Assembly (NCBI RefSeq): GCF_030695065.1 | Contig: NZ_JAUYTR010000023.1 | Span: 558,001 to 622,000 of the forward strand | Source: Sediminibacterium sp. | Lineage (GTDB): Bacteria; Bacteroidota; Bacteroidia; Chitinophagales; Chitinophagaceae | Length of the DNA stretch: 64,000 nt | Direction of reading: 5' to 3' | In this document: positions 36,192 to 43,618 of the stretch, in pieces | Layout of the letters: the number at the start of each line of letters is the position of its first letter | How positions within the stretch are numbered: the first letter of the stretch is position 1 | Notes under the pieces: model-generated | Databases searched by the model: none | Seen by the model: the letters and a program-made list of their open reading frames with translations, nothing else | What the model was told of the DNA's origin: nothing | Program-made: the position numbers and the translations under genes

Positions 36192-36659
36192 ATGGCAGTA
36201 TTAAAAGAAGGAAGTAAGGCTCCAGCATTTAAGGCGCCCGATCAAAACGGGAATATGGTTTCGTTGTCAGATTTTAAAGGGAAAAAACTAATTCTTTATT
36301 TCTATCCAAAAGACGATACACCAGGATGTACTTCACAAGCATGTAATTTAAAAGACAATTATAGTGCCTTAATTAAAAAGGGATTTCAAGTGGTGGGTAT
36401 AAGTGTTGATAGTGTTAAAAGCCACAAAAAATTCGAAGAAAAATATGAACTCCCTTTCCCTTTAATTTCTGATGAAGAAAAGAAAATTGTAGATAAGTAC
36501 AATTTATGGGGAGAGAAAAAATTCATGGGACGTACCTATATGGGTACTACCCGAACAACTTTTTTAATTGATGAAACTGGAGTGATTCGTAAAATTATTG
36601 CTAAACCAGATACCAAGAATCATACTGAAGAAGTTTTGGCAGCTTGGGAAAGCAATTAA
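36192..36659 (+). CDS. bcp: Thioredoxin-dependent thiol peroxidase (Bcp/PrxQ type)
   Basis: 155 residues. The peroxidatic C46 and resolving C51 lie in KDDTPGCTSQACNLKD, the atypical 2-Cys arrangement of Bcp. The C-terminal TTRTTFLIDETGVIRKI is typical. It reduces peroxides with thioredoxin in the cytoplasm. Divergent from the carB-N gene and 71 bases before a sensor kinase gene. Confidence 0.95.
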   Translation: MAVLKEGSKAPAFKAPDQNGNMVSLSDFKGKKLILYFYPKDDTPGCTSQACNLKDNYSALIKKGFQVVGISVDSVKSHKKFEEKYELPFPLISDEEKKIVDKYNLWGEKKFMGRTYMGTTRTTFLIDETGVIRKIIAKPDTKNHTEEVLAAWESN

Positions 36660-36730
36660 TAGAAATATTTTTAATATAGCCAATAAAATCGCTTTTTCTG
36701 CGTTAAAGGCATGGAAAAATATGCTTTTTA

Positions 36731-37978
36731 ATGCCCAAAAAGAAAGAGCCACTAAAGCAAATACATTTGTTTATGGTACCCCCGCAAATACCATTAGACG
36801 ACAATAGGCGTTTGAAGGAACTTTACCGATATGAAGTATTAGATACTTCATACGAGGATGAGTTTAATGACGTGGTACAATTGGCAGCAACTATTTGTAA
36901 AACCCCCATTGCATTAATTTCGTTGATTGATGCAAGTAGACAATGGTTTAAAGCACGGTATGGTTTAGACATGAAGGAATTTCCTAGAGATATTTCTTTT
37001 TGTGGTCACACCATTACATCTAATACAGCCATATTTGAAATTAGCGATGCAACACAAGATGAAAGATTTATAGACAACCCCTTAGTAATTGGGGAGCCCT
37101 ATATTCGCTTTTATACAGGCGTACCATTGATTAATTCAAATGGTTTTAAAGTTGGAACCATTTCTGTAATGGATACAAAGCCAGGTGAGCTAAACGAAGA
37201 GCAAATATTTACTTTACAAACTTTAGCTAGACAGGTAGTAAAATTGCTTGATCAAAATTTGTTGAATAAGCAATTAGAGCAGCATCAAGAAAAGTTACAG
37301 CAACAAATGGAAATGCAGAATAGAATTCTGTCGATTATTGCTCACGACGTTAGAAATCCGATAGGTGCGGTAAAATCAATTATAGAATTAAACGCTCGAA
37401 AAATTCTTAGTCAACATGATTCAGTTGAACTAATGAACATGGCGGGAAAACAAATAGATGGAACAGTTGAGTTGCTCAACAACTTAGTAGACTGGGGTTC
37501 TATGCAAATGCGTGGTCAGGGTTTTGAAAAAGAGAAAGTACATATGCGAACTCTGGTGAGCAATATGTTCAAGAGCTTTGAAGTTATGGCATCACTAAAG
37601 TCTAATATAATGGTGAATTTGGTAGATGAAGATTTGTTTATCAAATCTGAAATTAATTCTATGCGATTTATCCTCCGAAACCTCATTAGCAATGCCAATA
37701 AATTTACAAAGGAAGGTGTTATAACTGTATACGCTCATAAAGAAGAAAAAGAAATCATGCTTTCTGTTAGCGATACAGGCGTTGGTATGACAGAAGAAGT
37801 GAAAGCTAAATTATTTGATGGGGAGCACTATCAAAGTACAACAGGAACGGGCGATGAAAAAGGTTCTGGGCTAGGTCTGATTCTTACTAAAGACTTTATA
37901 CATATGTTGGGCGGTAACATTAAAGTAGAAAGTACAATTGACAAAGGGACTTCTGTGTACTTATATTTTACTGATTAA
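36731..37978 (+). CDS. GAF domain sensor histidine kinase
   Basis: 415 residues, soluble. A GAF domain (about 45-172) carries the phrase SRQWFKARYGLDMKEFPRD and FCGHTI common to this kinase class. A coiled stretch rich in Gln (175-198) leads to H205 in IIAHDVRNPIGAVKS, then the ATPase domain with ISNANKFT, DTGVGM and GSGLGL. The start may also be ATG 36773 (MVPPQIPLDDN), which keeps the typical opening of the family. No response regulator is adjacent. The 3' end overlaps the convergent feoB by four bases. Confidence 0.88.
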   Translation: MPKKKEPLKQIHLFMVPPQIPLDDNRRLKELYRYEVLDTSYEDEFNDVVQLAATICKTPIALISLIDASRQWFKARYGLDMKEFPRDISFCGHTITSNTAIFEISDATQDERFIDNPLVIGEPYIRFYTGVPLINSNGFKVGTISVMDTKPGELNEEQIFTLQTLARQVVKLLDQNLLNKQLEQHQEKLQQQMEMQNRILSIIAHDVRNPIGAVKSIIELNARKILSQHDSVELMNMAGKQIDGTVELLNNLVDWGSMQMRGQGFEKEKVHMRTLVSNMFKSFEVMASLKSNIMVNLVDEDLFIKSEINSMRFILRNLISNANKFTKEGVITVYAHKEEKEIMLSVSDTGVGMTEEVKAKLFDGEHYQSTTGTGDEKGSGLGLILTKDFIHMLGGNIKVESTIDKGTSVYLYFTD

Positions 37979-40086
37979 CTAAATATAGTATAGACCAGCC
38001 AACTCATGCTATAGGCCAAAACGGTCATATAAATCAATTGTACAGTTGGCCATTTCCAAGATTTTGTTTCTCTTTTTACTACTGCCAAAGTGCTCATGCA
38101 TTGCATTGCTAGCACGTAAAAAACCATTAGAGATAATCCAGTAGCAAGGGTGTAAACCTTTTCGCCATTTGCATGAGTAGCAGCTTGTAGTTTTTCTCTT
38201 AAACTTTGATCGTCTTCTTCATTTACACTATACAAAGTAGCCATGGTACCTACAAATACTTCTCTTGCTGCAAAGGAAGTAATTAGCGCAATGCCAATTT
38301 TCCAATCATAACCCAATGGAGTAATTGCTGGCTCTATGCTTTTCCCTAGTAACCCTGCATATGAATTGGCTAACTTTTCTGTTGATAATTGTTTTTGTAA
38401 TGAATCGGCTGCCGTAGGGTTTAATGCTATTAAAGTAGCATATTTTGCTTCAGTATTTTCTATTTTATTACCTGGTCCAAATGAACTTAGAAACCAAAGT
38501 AATAAGCTAATGACCATAATCACTTTACCTGCATCTGTAACAAAAATTCGAGCCTTTTCAATCATAGTAATACCTGCATTCTTCCAACGCGGAGCCCTAT
38601 ACATGGGCAATTCTAAAATAAAGAAGCTCTTTTCTTTAATATTAATAAAGAATTTCATTACATAACTCACTAATAAAGCCATAATGGTTCCAAGAAGATA
38701 TAAAGCCATCATAACTAAACCTTGTAAACTTAAAAACCCGAGGTAATATTTTTCTTCAATTACCAATGCAATTAAAATTGTATAAACTGGTAATCGAGCA
38801 CTGCAACTCATTAAAGGAGTTATCAGAATAGTGAGTAGCCTTTCTTTTTTATTTTCAATATTTCTTGCCCCCATGATGGCAGGTACAGCACAAGCAAAGC
38901 TACTGATCATGGGCATTACACTTTTTCCATTTAATCCAACTTTGCGCATTAGCTTGTCGCTTAAAAAACTAATCCGAGCCATGTAACCAGTATCTTCTAG
39001 AATGGTAATTAATCCAAATAAAATCATGATCTGCGGAACAAAAACTAGAATACCACTTAAGCCAGCAACAAATCCATTAATTAATAAATTACTCCACCAA
39101 ACTTCGGGTAAATTAGTAGACAACCAACCTGCTAAAGCCGCAAAGCCCCACTCAATGCCGTCCATTGGGTAAGTAGCCAACCAAAAAATACTTTGAAATA
39201 GAAGAAACAAAACAGAAAACAATATCAAGTAACCCCAAGTTTTATGCATTAATACATTGTCTAGTTTTTCAGTGAACAACTTCTTTTCAAGTGGCCCTGT
39301 TTCTAAAACATTCTTTTGCATTATTTGGCGAATGCGCGTGTATCGCTGCATTATTTCTTCGGCCTGGGTTTTAGTAGTATTAAAGTTATATTCAACTACT
39401 ATGCTGTTTAATACAGTATGGCTTTGGCTGTTGCTTAATAGTTCGTCGTGATTAATTAATTGGTGTATGCAAGCATAATCACTCCATTCTGGAAACGATT
39501 TCCTTACTTTAGCAACGGCTTCGGGTGCTAAACTTGCTGTGTCCATAAAGTCACGAAGTTTAGTACTAGCATCGGGCTGCATTTTTGAAATCACTTTTTT
39601 CAATTCATTCAGACCCTTATTTTTTCTAGGATTAACAGCAACCACTGGAATGCCTAAATCGGCTTCTAAGCCACTTATATCAATTTTAATATCTTTTTTT
39701 GCAGCTAAGTCATTCATGGTTAAAGCCATGACAACTGGTACTTTTAAATCGATGATTTGAGAACAGAATAATAAATTTCTCTTAAGGTTACTTGCGTCTG
39801 CTACTAAAACAATCAAGTCTGCTTTAATTTCTGCATCTGCCCCCATTAGCACTTTATATGCCACCCATTCATCTGCTCTTCTTGGATATAAACTATAAGT
39901 ACCCGGTAAATCAATTAATTCTGCTTGCTGGTTGTCTTCTAAAGAAAATATTCCCGTTTTTTTGTCTACTGTAACACCCGGAAAATTACCAACATGCTGA
40001 TTTAGACCCGTAAAAGCGTTAAATAAAGAGCTTTTACCGCTGTTGGGGTTCCCAACCAATGCTATATGAAGAGTCTTATTTGCCAA
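37975..40086 (-). CDS. feoB: Ferrous iron transporter B
   Basis: 703 residues. The N-terminal G domain has G1 GNPNSGKS (12-19), switch region GNFPGVTVDKKTG, G3 DLPGTY and G4 TMND in place of NKMD. After a helical spacer, the membrane part starts near 285 with gate motifs FVPQIMILFGLITILEDTGY and SFACAVPAIMGAR. It imports Fe2+ across the inner membrane. The frame has no ATG at its start: TTG 40086 (MANKTLHIALVGN) is the only fitting codon. No feoA gene or fused FeoA domain is present. Confidence 0.95.
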   Translation of the reverse strand: MANKTLHIALVGNPNSGKSSLFNAFTGLNQHVGNFPGVTVDKKTGIFSLEDNQQAELIDLPGTYSLYPRRADEWVAYKVLMGADAEIKADLIVLVADASNLKRNLLFCSQIIDLKVPVVMALTMNDLAAKKDIKIDISGLEADLGIPVVAVNPRKNKGLNELKKVISKMQPDASTKLRDFMDTASLAPEAVAKVRKSFPEWSDYACIHQLINHDELLSNSQSHTVLNSIVVEYNFNTTKTQAEEIMQRYTRIRQIMQKNVLETGPLEKKLFTEKLDNVLMHKTWGYLILFSVLFLLFQSIFWLATYPMDGIEWGFAALAGWLSTNLPEVWWSNLLINGFVAGLSGILVFVPQIMILFGLITILEDTGYMARISFLSDKLMRKVGLNGKSVMPMISSFACAVPAIMGARNIENKKERLLTILITPLMSCSARLPVYTILIALVIEEKYYLGFLSLQGLVMMALYLLGTIMALLVSYVMKFFINIKEKSFFILELPMYRAPRWKNAGITMIEKARIFVTDAGKVIMVISLLLWFLSSFGPGNKIENTEAKYATLIALNPTAADSLQKQLSTEKLANSYAGLLGKSIEPAITPLGYDWKIGIALITSFAAREVFVGTMATLYSVNEEDDQSLREKLQAATHANGEKVYTLATGLSLMVFYVLAMQCMSTLAVVKRETKSWKWPTVQLIYMTVLAYSMSWLVYTIFS

Positions 40087-40091
40087 GGTTG

Positions 40092-40099
40092 CAAAAGTA
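40092..40099 (-). promoter_or_regulatory. -7 promoter box of feoB
   Basis: An exact TACTTTTG on the minus strand whose end is five bases before the TTG start, implying a near-leaderless mRNA. I see no clear Fur-like palindrome around it. Confidence 0.45.
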
Positions 40100-40187
40100 G
40101 GTGCGCAAATCCGCAGTTGGTTACGAGATTGGGAACAGAATTTAGAATTGATTACGCTACTATTACAATTATCTACTTGCAGCTACT

Positions 40188-40195
40188 TACTTTTG
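40188..40195 (+). promoter_or_regulatory. -7 promoter box of the M28 peptidase gene
   Basis: An exact TACTTTTG on the plus strand, 18 bases before ATG 40214, opposite in direction to the identical box of feoB 89 bases away. Confidence 0.5.
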
Positions 40196-40213
40196 CAATA
40201 TAAAGTGCTAAAT

Positions 40214-41857
40214 ATGAAAAAATGGATGGTTGCTCTACTTGTATTGCCTATTATGGCGGATGCTCAAAGTAAGCGTAAACAAAGAATTGCCGCAGAGAAA
40301 GAACAGACACTCACTCAAAACAACTTACAGAAGCATGTACAATATTTAGCGGATGATAAATTAGAGGGTAGAAGAACAGGTACTGCAGGTGAAAAATTGG
40401 CTATGGAATACCTTGTGCAACAGTACCAATTATTAGGGATAGAGCCTAAAGGTGTAAATGGATACGTACAAGAATTCGAAATAAACGAAGGGCTTCAAAT
40501 TGAAACGAGTTCTTTTTTAAAAGTAAATGGGAAGTCATTGGTCATAAATGAGGATTTCTTTCCTGTTGCTTTTAGTGCTAATGCTTCAATTAAAGGGTCA
40601 CCAGCCATAGCCCTATCAGAAGCCAATCAACCTTGGTTTAAAGATTTGAAAGAAATTTTAGAAGAAAATAAAAATAATCCTCACTTTGATATTGAAGAGA
40701 GTATTAAAAAAATAGCCAATGAAGCTGCAACAAAAAAAGCTACCGCTGTGCTATTATTTAATAGTTCTGCTTTAGTAGATAATGTTCAATTCAATAAAAA
40801 TGACAAATCCACTACACTGTCTATTCCCATAATTTTTATTTCAAAAAAGGGGATGCAACAATACTTTACTGATGCTGCTGCAACAATTCAGTTGGAGCTT
40901 TCAGTTGCATTGAGTAATAAAGTTCGTAAAGCAAGAAATGTAGTTGCCTTTATAAATAATAATGCGCCAAACACGGTAATACTAGGAGCACATTATGATC
41001 ATCTAGGTTATGGGGAAGATAAAAACGCATTGGATGCAGTAAATGAAGTGCATAATGGTGCAGATGATAATGCAAGTGGAACTGCTGCATTACTTGAATT
41101 AGCAAGAAAATTAAAAAACCAATCTCCGCCCTCTAATAATTATCTTTTGATACATTTTTCAGGTGAAGAGCTTGGGTTAATGGGGAGCAAGTATTGGCTC
41201 GAAAATCCTACTACTACTATATCTTCAAATTATATGATAAATATGGATATGGTGGGTAAATATGATACGGCCAGAAAATTAACAATTGGGGGTTATGGCA
41301 CTTCTCCAGAATGGGGCAATAGCATTCCAGCATTAGCTAAAAATATATCTTATAAAATTGATAGCGCAGGAACAGGCCCTAGTGATCATGCTAGTTTTTA
41401 TAGAAAGGATATTCCCGTATTGTTTTTTTTTACTGGCAGTCATCCAGACTATCATAAAGCAACAGATGATTGGGATAAAATTAACTATGCAGGCATAAAT
41501 GAGATCGTAAATCTAGTTTACAATATTGTTGCATCAACCGATAACAAGGGTAAAATTGCCTTCACTAAAACTCGTGAGCAACAAATGGGTAGAAGTACTC
41601 GTTTTACAGTGAGTTTGGGGGTGATACCCGATTATGGTTTTACTGGAACTGGAATGAGAATAGATGGAGCTAGCGCTGGAAAATTAGCAGAAAAAATAGG
41701 GCTAAAAGCAGGGGATATTTTATTGCAATTGGGCGACTATAAATTTGTAGACGTTAACAGTTATATGCAATCTCTTTCTAAGTTTAAAAAAGGGGATAAG
41801 ACCAAGTTGATATATAAACGCGGATCAGAAGAGATTACTGTAGAACTGGAGTTTTAA
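40214..41857 (+). CDS. M28 family zinc peptidase with PA and PDZ domains
   Basis: 547 residues. Signal peptide MKKWMVALLVLPIMADAQ, then a protease-associated insert (about 95-235) and the M28 core with the zinc ligands in GAHYDHLGYG, GADDNASGTAALLELA, SGEELGLMGS and TGPSDHASFY. A C-terminal PDZ domain (about 460-547, MRIDGASAGKLAEKIGLKAG) may bind peptide ends. It is likely a periplasmic or secreted aminopeptidase. An upstream TTG at 40148 in frame would hide the signal peptide, so I use ATG 40214. Confidence 0.92.
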   Translation: MKKWMVALLVLPIMADAQSKRKQRIAAEKEQTLTQNNLQKHVQYLADDKLEGRRTGTAGEKLAMEYLVQQYQLLGIEPKGVNGYVQEFEINEGLQIETSSFLKVNGKSLVINEDFFPVAFSANASIKGSPAIALSEANQPWFKDLKEILEENKNNPHFDIEESIKKIANEAATKKATAVLLFNSSALVDNVQFNKNDKSTTLSIPIIFISKKGMQQYFTDAAATIQLELSVALSNKVRKARNVVAFINNNAPNTVILGAHYDHLGYGEDKNALDAVNEVHNGADDNASGTAALLELARKLKNQSPPSNNYLLIHFSGEELGLMGSKYWLENPTTTISSNYMINMDMVGKYDTARKLTIGGYGTSPEWGNSIPALAKNISYKIDSAGTGPSDHASFYRKDIPVLFFFTGSHPDYHKATDDWDKINYAGINEIVNLVYNIVASTDNKGKIAFTKTREQQMGRSTRFTVSLGVIPDYGFTGTGMRIDGASAGKLAEKIGLKAGDILLQLGDYKFVDVNSYMQSLSKFKKGDKTKLIYKRGSEEITVELEF

Positions 41858-41865
41858 ATTTTAAT

Positions 41866-42300
41866 ATGAAGCTTCGCCTAGATGTTGATGAATTAAATGA
41901 CGATTTTTTTGAAGAAACGCGGTTATTGGGAATAACCGCTACTTTAAAAAATTATCAGTTTTGTATGCAGCTGAATACGAATTTGGGTTATGATTTCAGA
42001 TTAAATCCTGAGATTGAAATACATCTTCGTAGAAAGGAAAGAAGCTATTATTTTTCTATTTATCAATACAAAGAAGTTAATTCACCACTTACACATTACT
42101 TGTATCAGAATCAATTTGATGGTGAGTATTTATTGCCAGAGTTTAAGCATATGGACTTTATTTGGTTAATGAAATACGATTTAGTTGATGACGACAAATG
42201 TAATTGGATTAAACAAACTGTTCGAAACTTAAGTGGTGTACAGTTGGTTGCAGAATTAACCAATGAGCAAATTAAAAACAAAGGGAATATGGTGTTTTAG
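41866..42300 (+). CDS. IPExxxVDY family protein
   Basis: 144 residues, a Bacteroidota family named for a short motif that here reads LPEFKHMDF. The N-terminal KLRLDVDELNDDFFEE and the GITATLKNYQFCMQLN segment fit. No signal peptide or membrane segment. Function unknown. Eight bases follow the M28 gene stop, so cotranscription is likely. Confidence 0.75.
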   Translation: MKLRLDVDELNDDFFEETRLLGITATLKNYQFCMQLNTNLGYDFRLNPEIEIHLRRKERSYYFSIYQYKEVNSPLTHYLYQNQFDGEYLLPEFKHMDFIWLMKYDLVDDDKCNWIKQTVRNLSGVQLVAELTNEQIKNKGNMVF

Positions 42301-42305
42301 CCCTT

Positions 42306-43358
42306 TTAAGGAGCAACTAAAATTCTTTTTTCATGTACTTCAGTAACTTTTCCAATTTCTTCAATATGATTACCTAGTCCATTTTGGGTTAAAATATTTC
42401 TAATTTCTTCAACTGCTGAACAATTAACTGCAATTAAGAGTCCCCCGTTTGTTTGAGGATCTGGTAAGATGGAAAAGGCTTCCATCACATCTACCCCTTT
42501 TTCAAATCCCACTTGTTTACTATATGCATTCCAATTCCTATAAGTAGCATCAGGTACAAGTCTTTTAGCAAGATATTTTTTAGCGGCATTAATTACGGGC
42601 ACTTTACTATAATTAATTAGGGCACCTGTATTACTGCCCTCGGCCATTTCCATTAAGTGTCCTATTAAGCCAAAGCCTGTTACATCTGTCATTGCATGAA
42701 CACCTTCTAAGGCCCCTAAGAGTTGACCTATCTTATTTAATTGATTTAATTGATTAATAAGTATCGGCAAATCGGATTCTTCTAATTGCCCTTTTTTTTG
42801 TGCAGTGGAAAGAATACCTACACCAAGTGGTTTTGTTAAGAAAAGCAAATCACCTATTTGTGCTGTATTATTCTTCTTTAAATGATTAATAGGCACAATA
42901 CCGTTTACCGACAAACCAAAAATAGGTTCTGTAGTATCAACGCTATGCCCACCAGCCAAAGGAATTCCAGCTTCTTCGCAAATACTTCTTCCACCCTCTA
43001 CAACCCTTCGAGCAATTTCCGGCGATAATTTATCAACTGGCCAGCCTAAAATAGCCAATGCCATAATTGGTTTACCCCCCATTGCATATACATCGCTAAT
43101 TGCGTTTGCTGCTGCAATTCTTCCAAATTGATAGGGGTCGTCTACAATTGGCATAAAAAAGTCTGTAGTACTAATTAAAGCAGTGCCGTTGCCCAAGTCA
43201 TATACAGCTGCATCATCTTTACTGCTATTACCAACCAATAATTCTTTAAAAACACTAGGGGCAATTGCAGATTGAAGAATGCTGTCTAAAACCGCAGGGG
43301 CAATTTTACATCCACAGCCAGCACCATGCGAAAATTGGGTTAATTGTACTTCTGACAT
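42306..43358 (-). CDS. selD: Selenide, water dikinase
   Basis: 350 residues. The active site SHGAGCGCKI has cysteines C15 and C17 with K18, so the enzyme is the Cys form without selenocysteine. LISTTDFFMPIVDDPYQFG, GGHSVDTTEP and DVTGFGLIGHL are typical. It makes selenophosphate from selenide and ATP. None of selA, selB, selC, mnmH or a selenoprotein gene is in the window. A long hairpin at 43411-43443 lies 53 bases upstream. Confidence 0.95.
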   Translation of the reverse strand: MSEVQLTQFSHGAGCGCKIAPAVLDSILQSAIAPSVFKELLVGNSSKDDAAVYDLGNGTALISTTDFFMPIVDDPYQFGRIAAANAISDVYAMGGKPIMALAILGWPVDKLSPEIARRVVEGGRSICEEAGIPLAGGHSVDTTEPIFGLSVNGIVPINHLKKNNTAQIGDLLFLTKPLGVGILSTAQKKGQLEESDLPILINQLNQLNKIGQLLGALEGVHAMTDVTGFGLIGHLMEMAEGSNTGALINYSKVPVINAAKKYLAKRLVPDATYRNWNAYSKQVGFEKGVDVMEAFSILPDPQTNGGLLIAVNCSAVEEIRNILTQNGLGNHIEEIGKVTEVHEKRILVAP

Positions 43359-43410
43359 TCATCAAATTTGGCCAAAATTAACTCCAAAAAAATAGAAAAG
43401 GGTAAAAATG

Positions 43411-43443
43411 AAGAAAGCTGCACTTTGAACTTGCAGCTTTCTT
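43411..43443. other. Perfect 12-bp hairpin upstream of selD
   Basis: AAGAAAGCTGCA (43411-43422) and TGCAGCTTTCTT (43432-43443) can pair fully around a nine-base loop. On the minus strand it is followed by CATTTTTACCC, a weak terminator tail, though no leftward gene lies upstream of it. It could be an attenuator or protective element in a selD leader, or an isolating terminator between divergent genes. Confidence 0.5.
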
Positions 43444-43463
43444 ACCCCCAATTGTTACGTTTG
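43431..43463 (+). promoter_or_regulatory. Possible promoter of the propeller sensor gene
   Basis: TTG at 43431-43433 and an exact -7 box TACGTTTG at 43456-43463, spaced by 22 bases. It would give a leader of about 150 bases before ATG 43619. A second, imperfect box TAGGTTTA lies at 43568-43575 nearer the gene. Confidence 0.4.
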
Positions 43464-43519
43464 TAATACTGTAAAGTTGATTTTATTTTACATGCCAGCT
43501 GAAAAAATTACATCAAATG

Positions 43520-43552
43520 CCCCATTTCTTTCACGAAACCCCCCATTTCTTT
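43520..43552. repeat. 21-bp spaced direct repeats, candidate LytTR binding site
   Basis: CCCCATTTCTTT occurs at 43520-43531 and, identical, at 43541-43552, 21 bases apart from start to start, which is two helical turns. LytTR regulators bind pairs of direct repeats with this spacing, and the operon just downstream encodes one. The specific sequence is not a known consensus. Confidence 0.45.
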
Positions 43553-43618
43553 TGTTAAGCCCTCTTTTAGGTTTAAATGATTCTTTTATATTAAATTGTT
43601 CTTTAATTAATGATTTGG

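Noticed and set aside
36762..36769. Exact TACATTTG as promoter of the GAF kinase gene
   Set aside because: It lies inside the coding frame from ATG 36731 and only three bases before ATG 36773, without a TTG element upstream.
43520..43552. The paired repeats as the start of a CRISPR array
   Set aside because: Only two 12-bp copies with a nine-base gap, far too short for repeat and spacer units.
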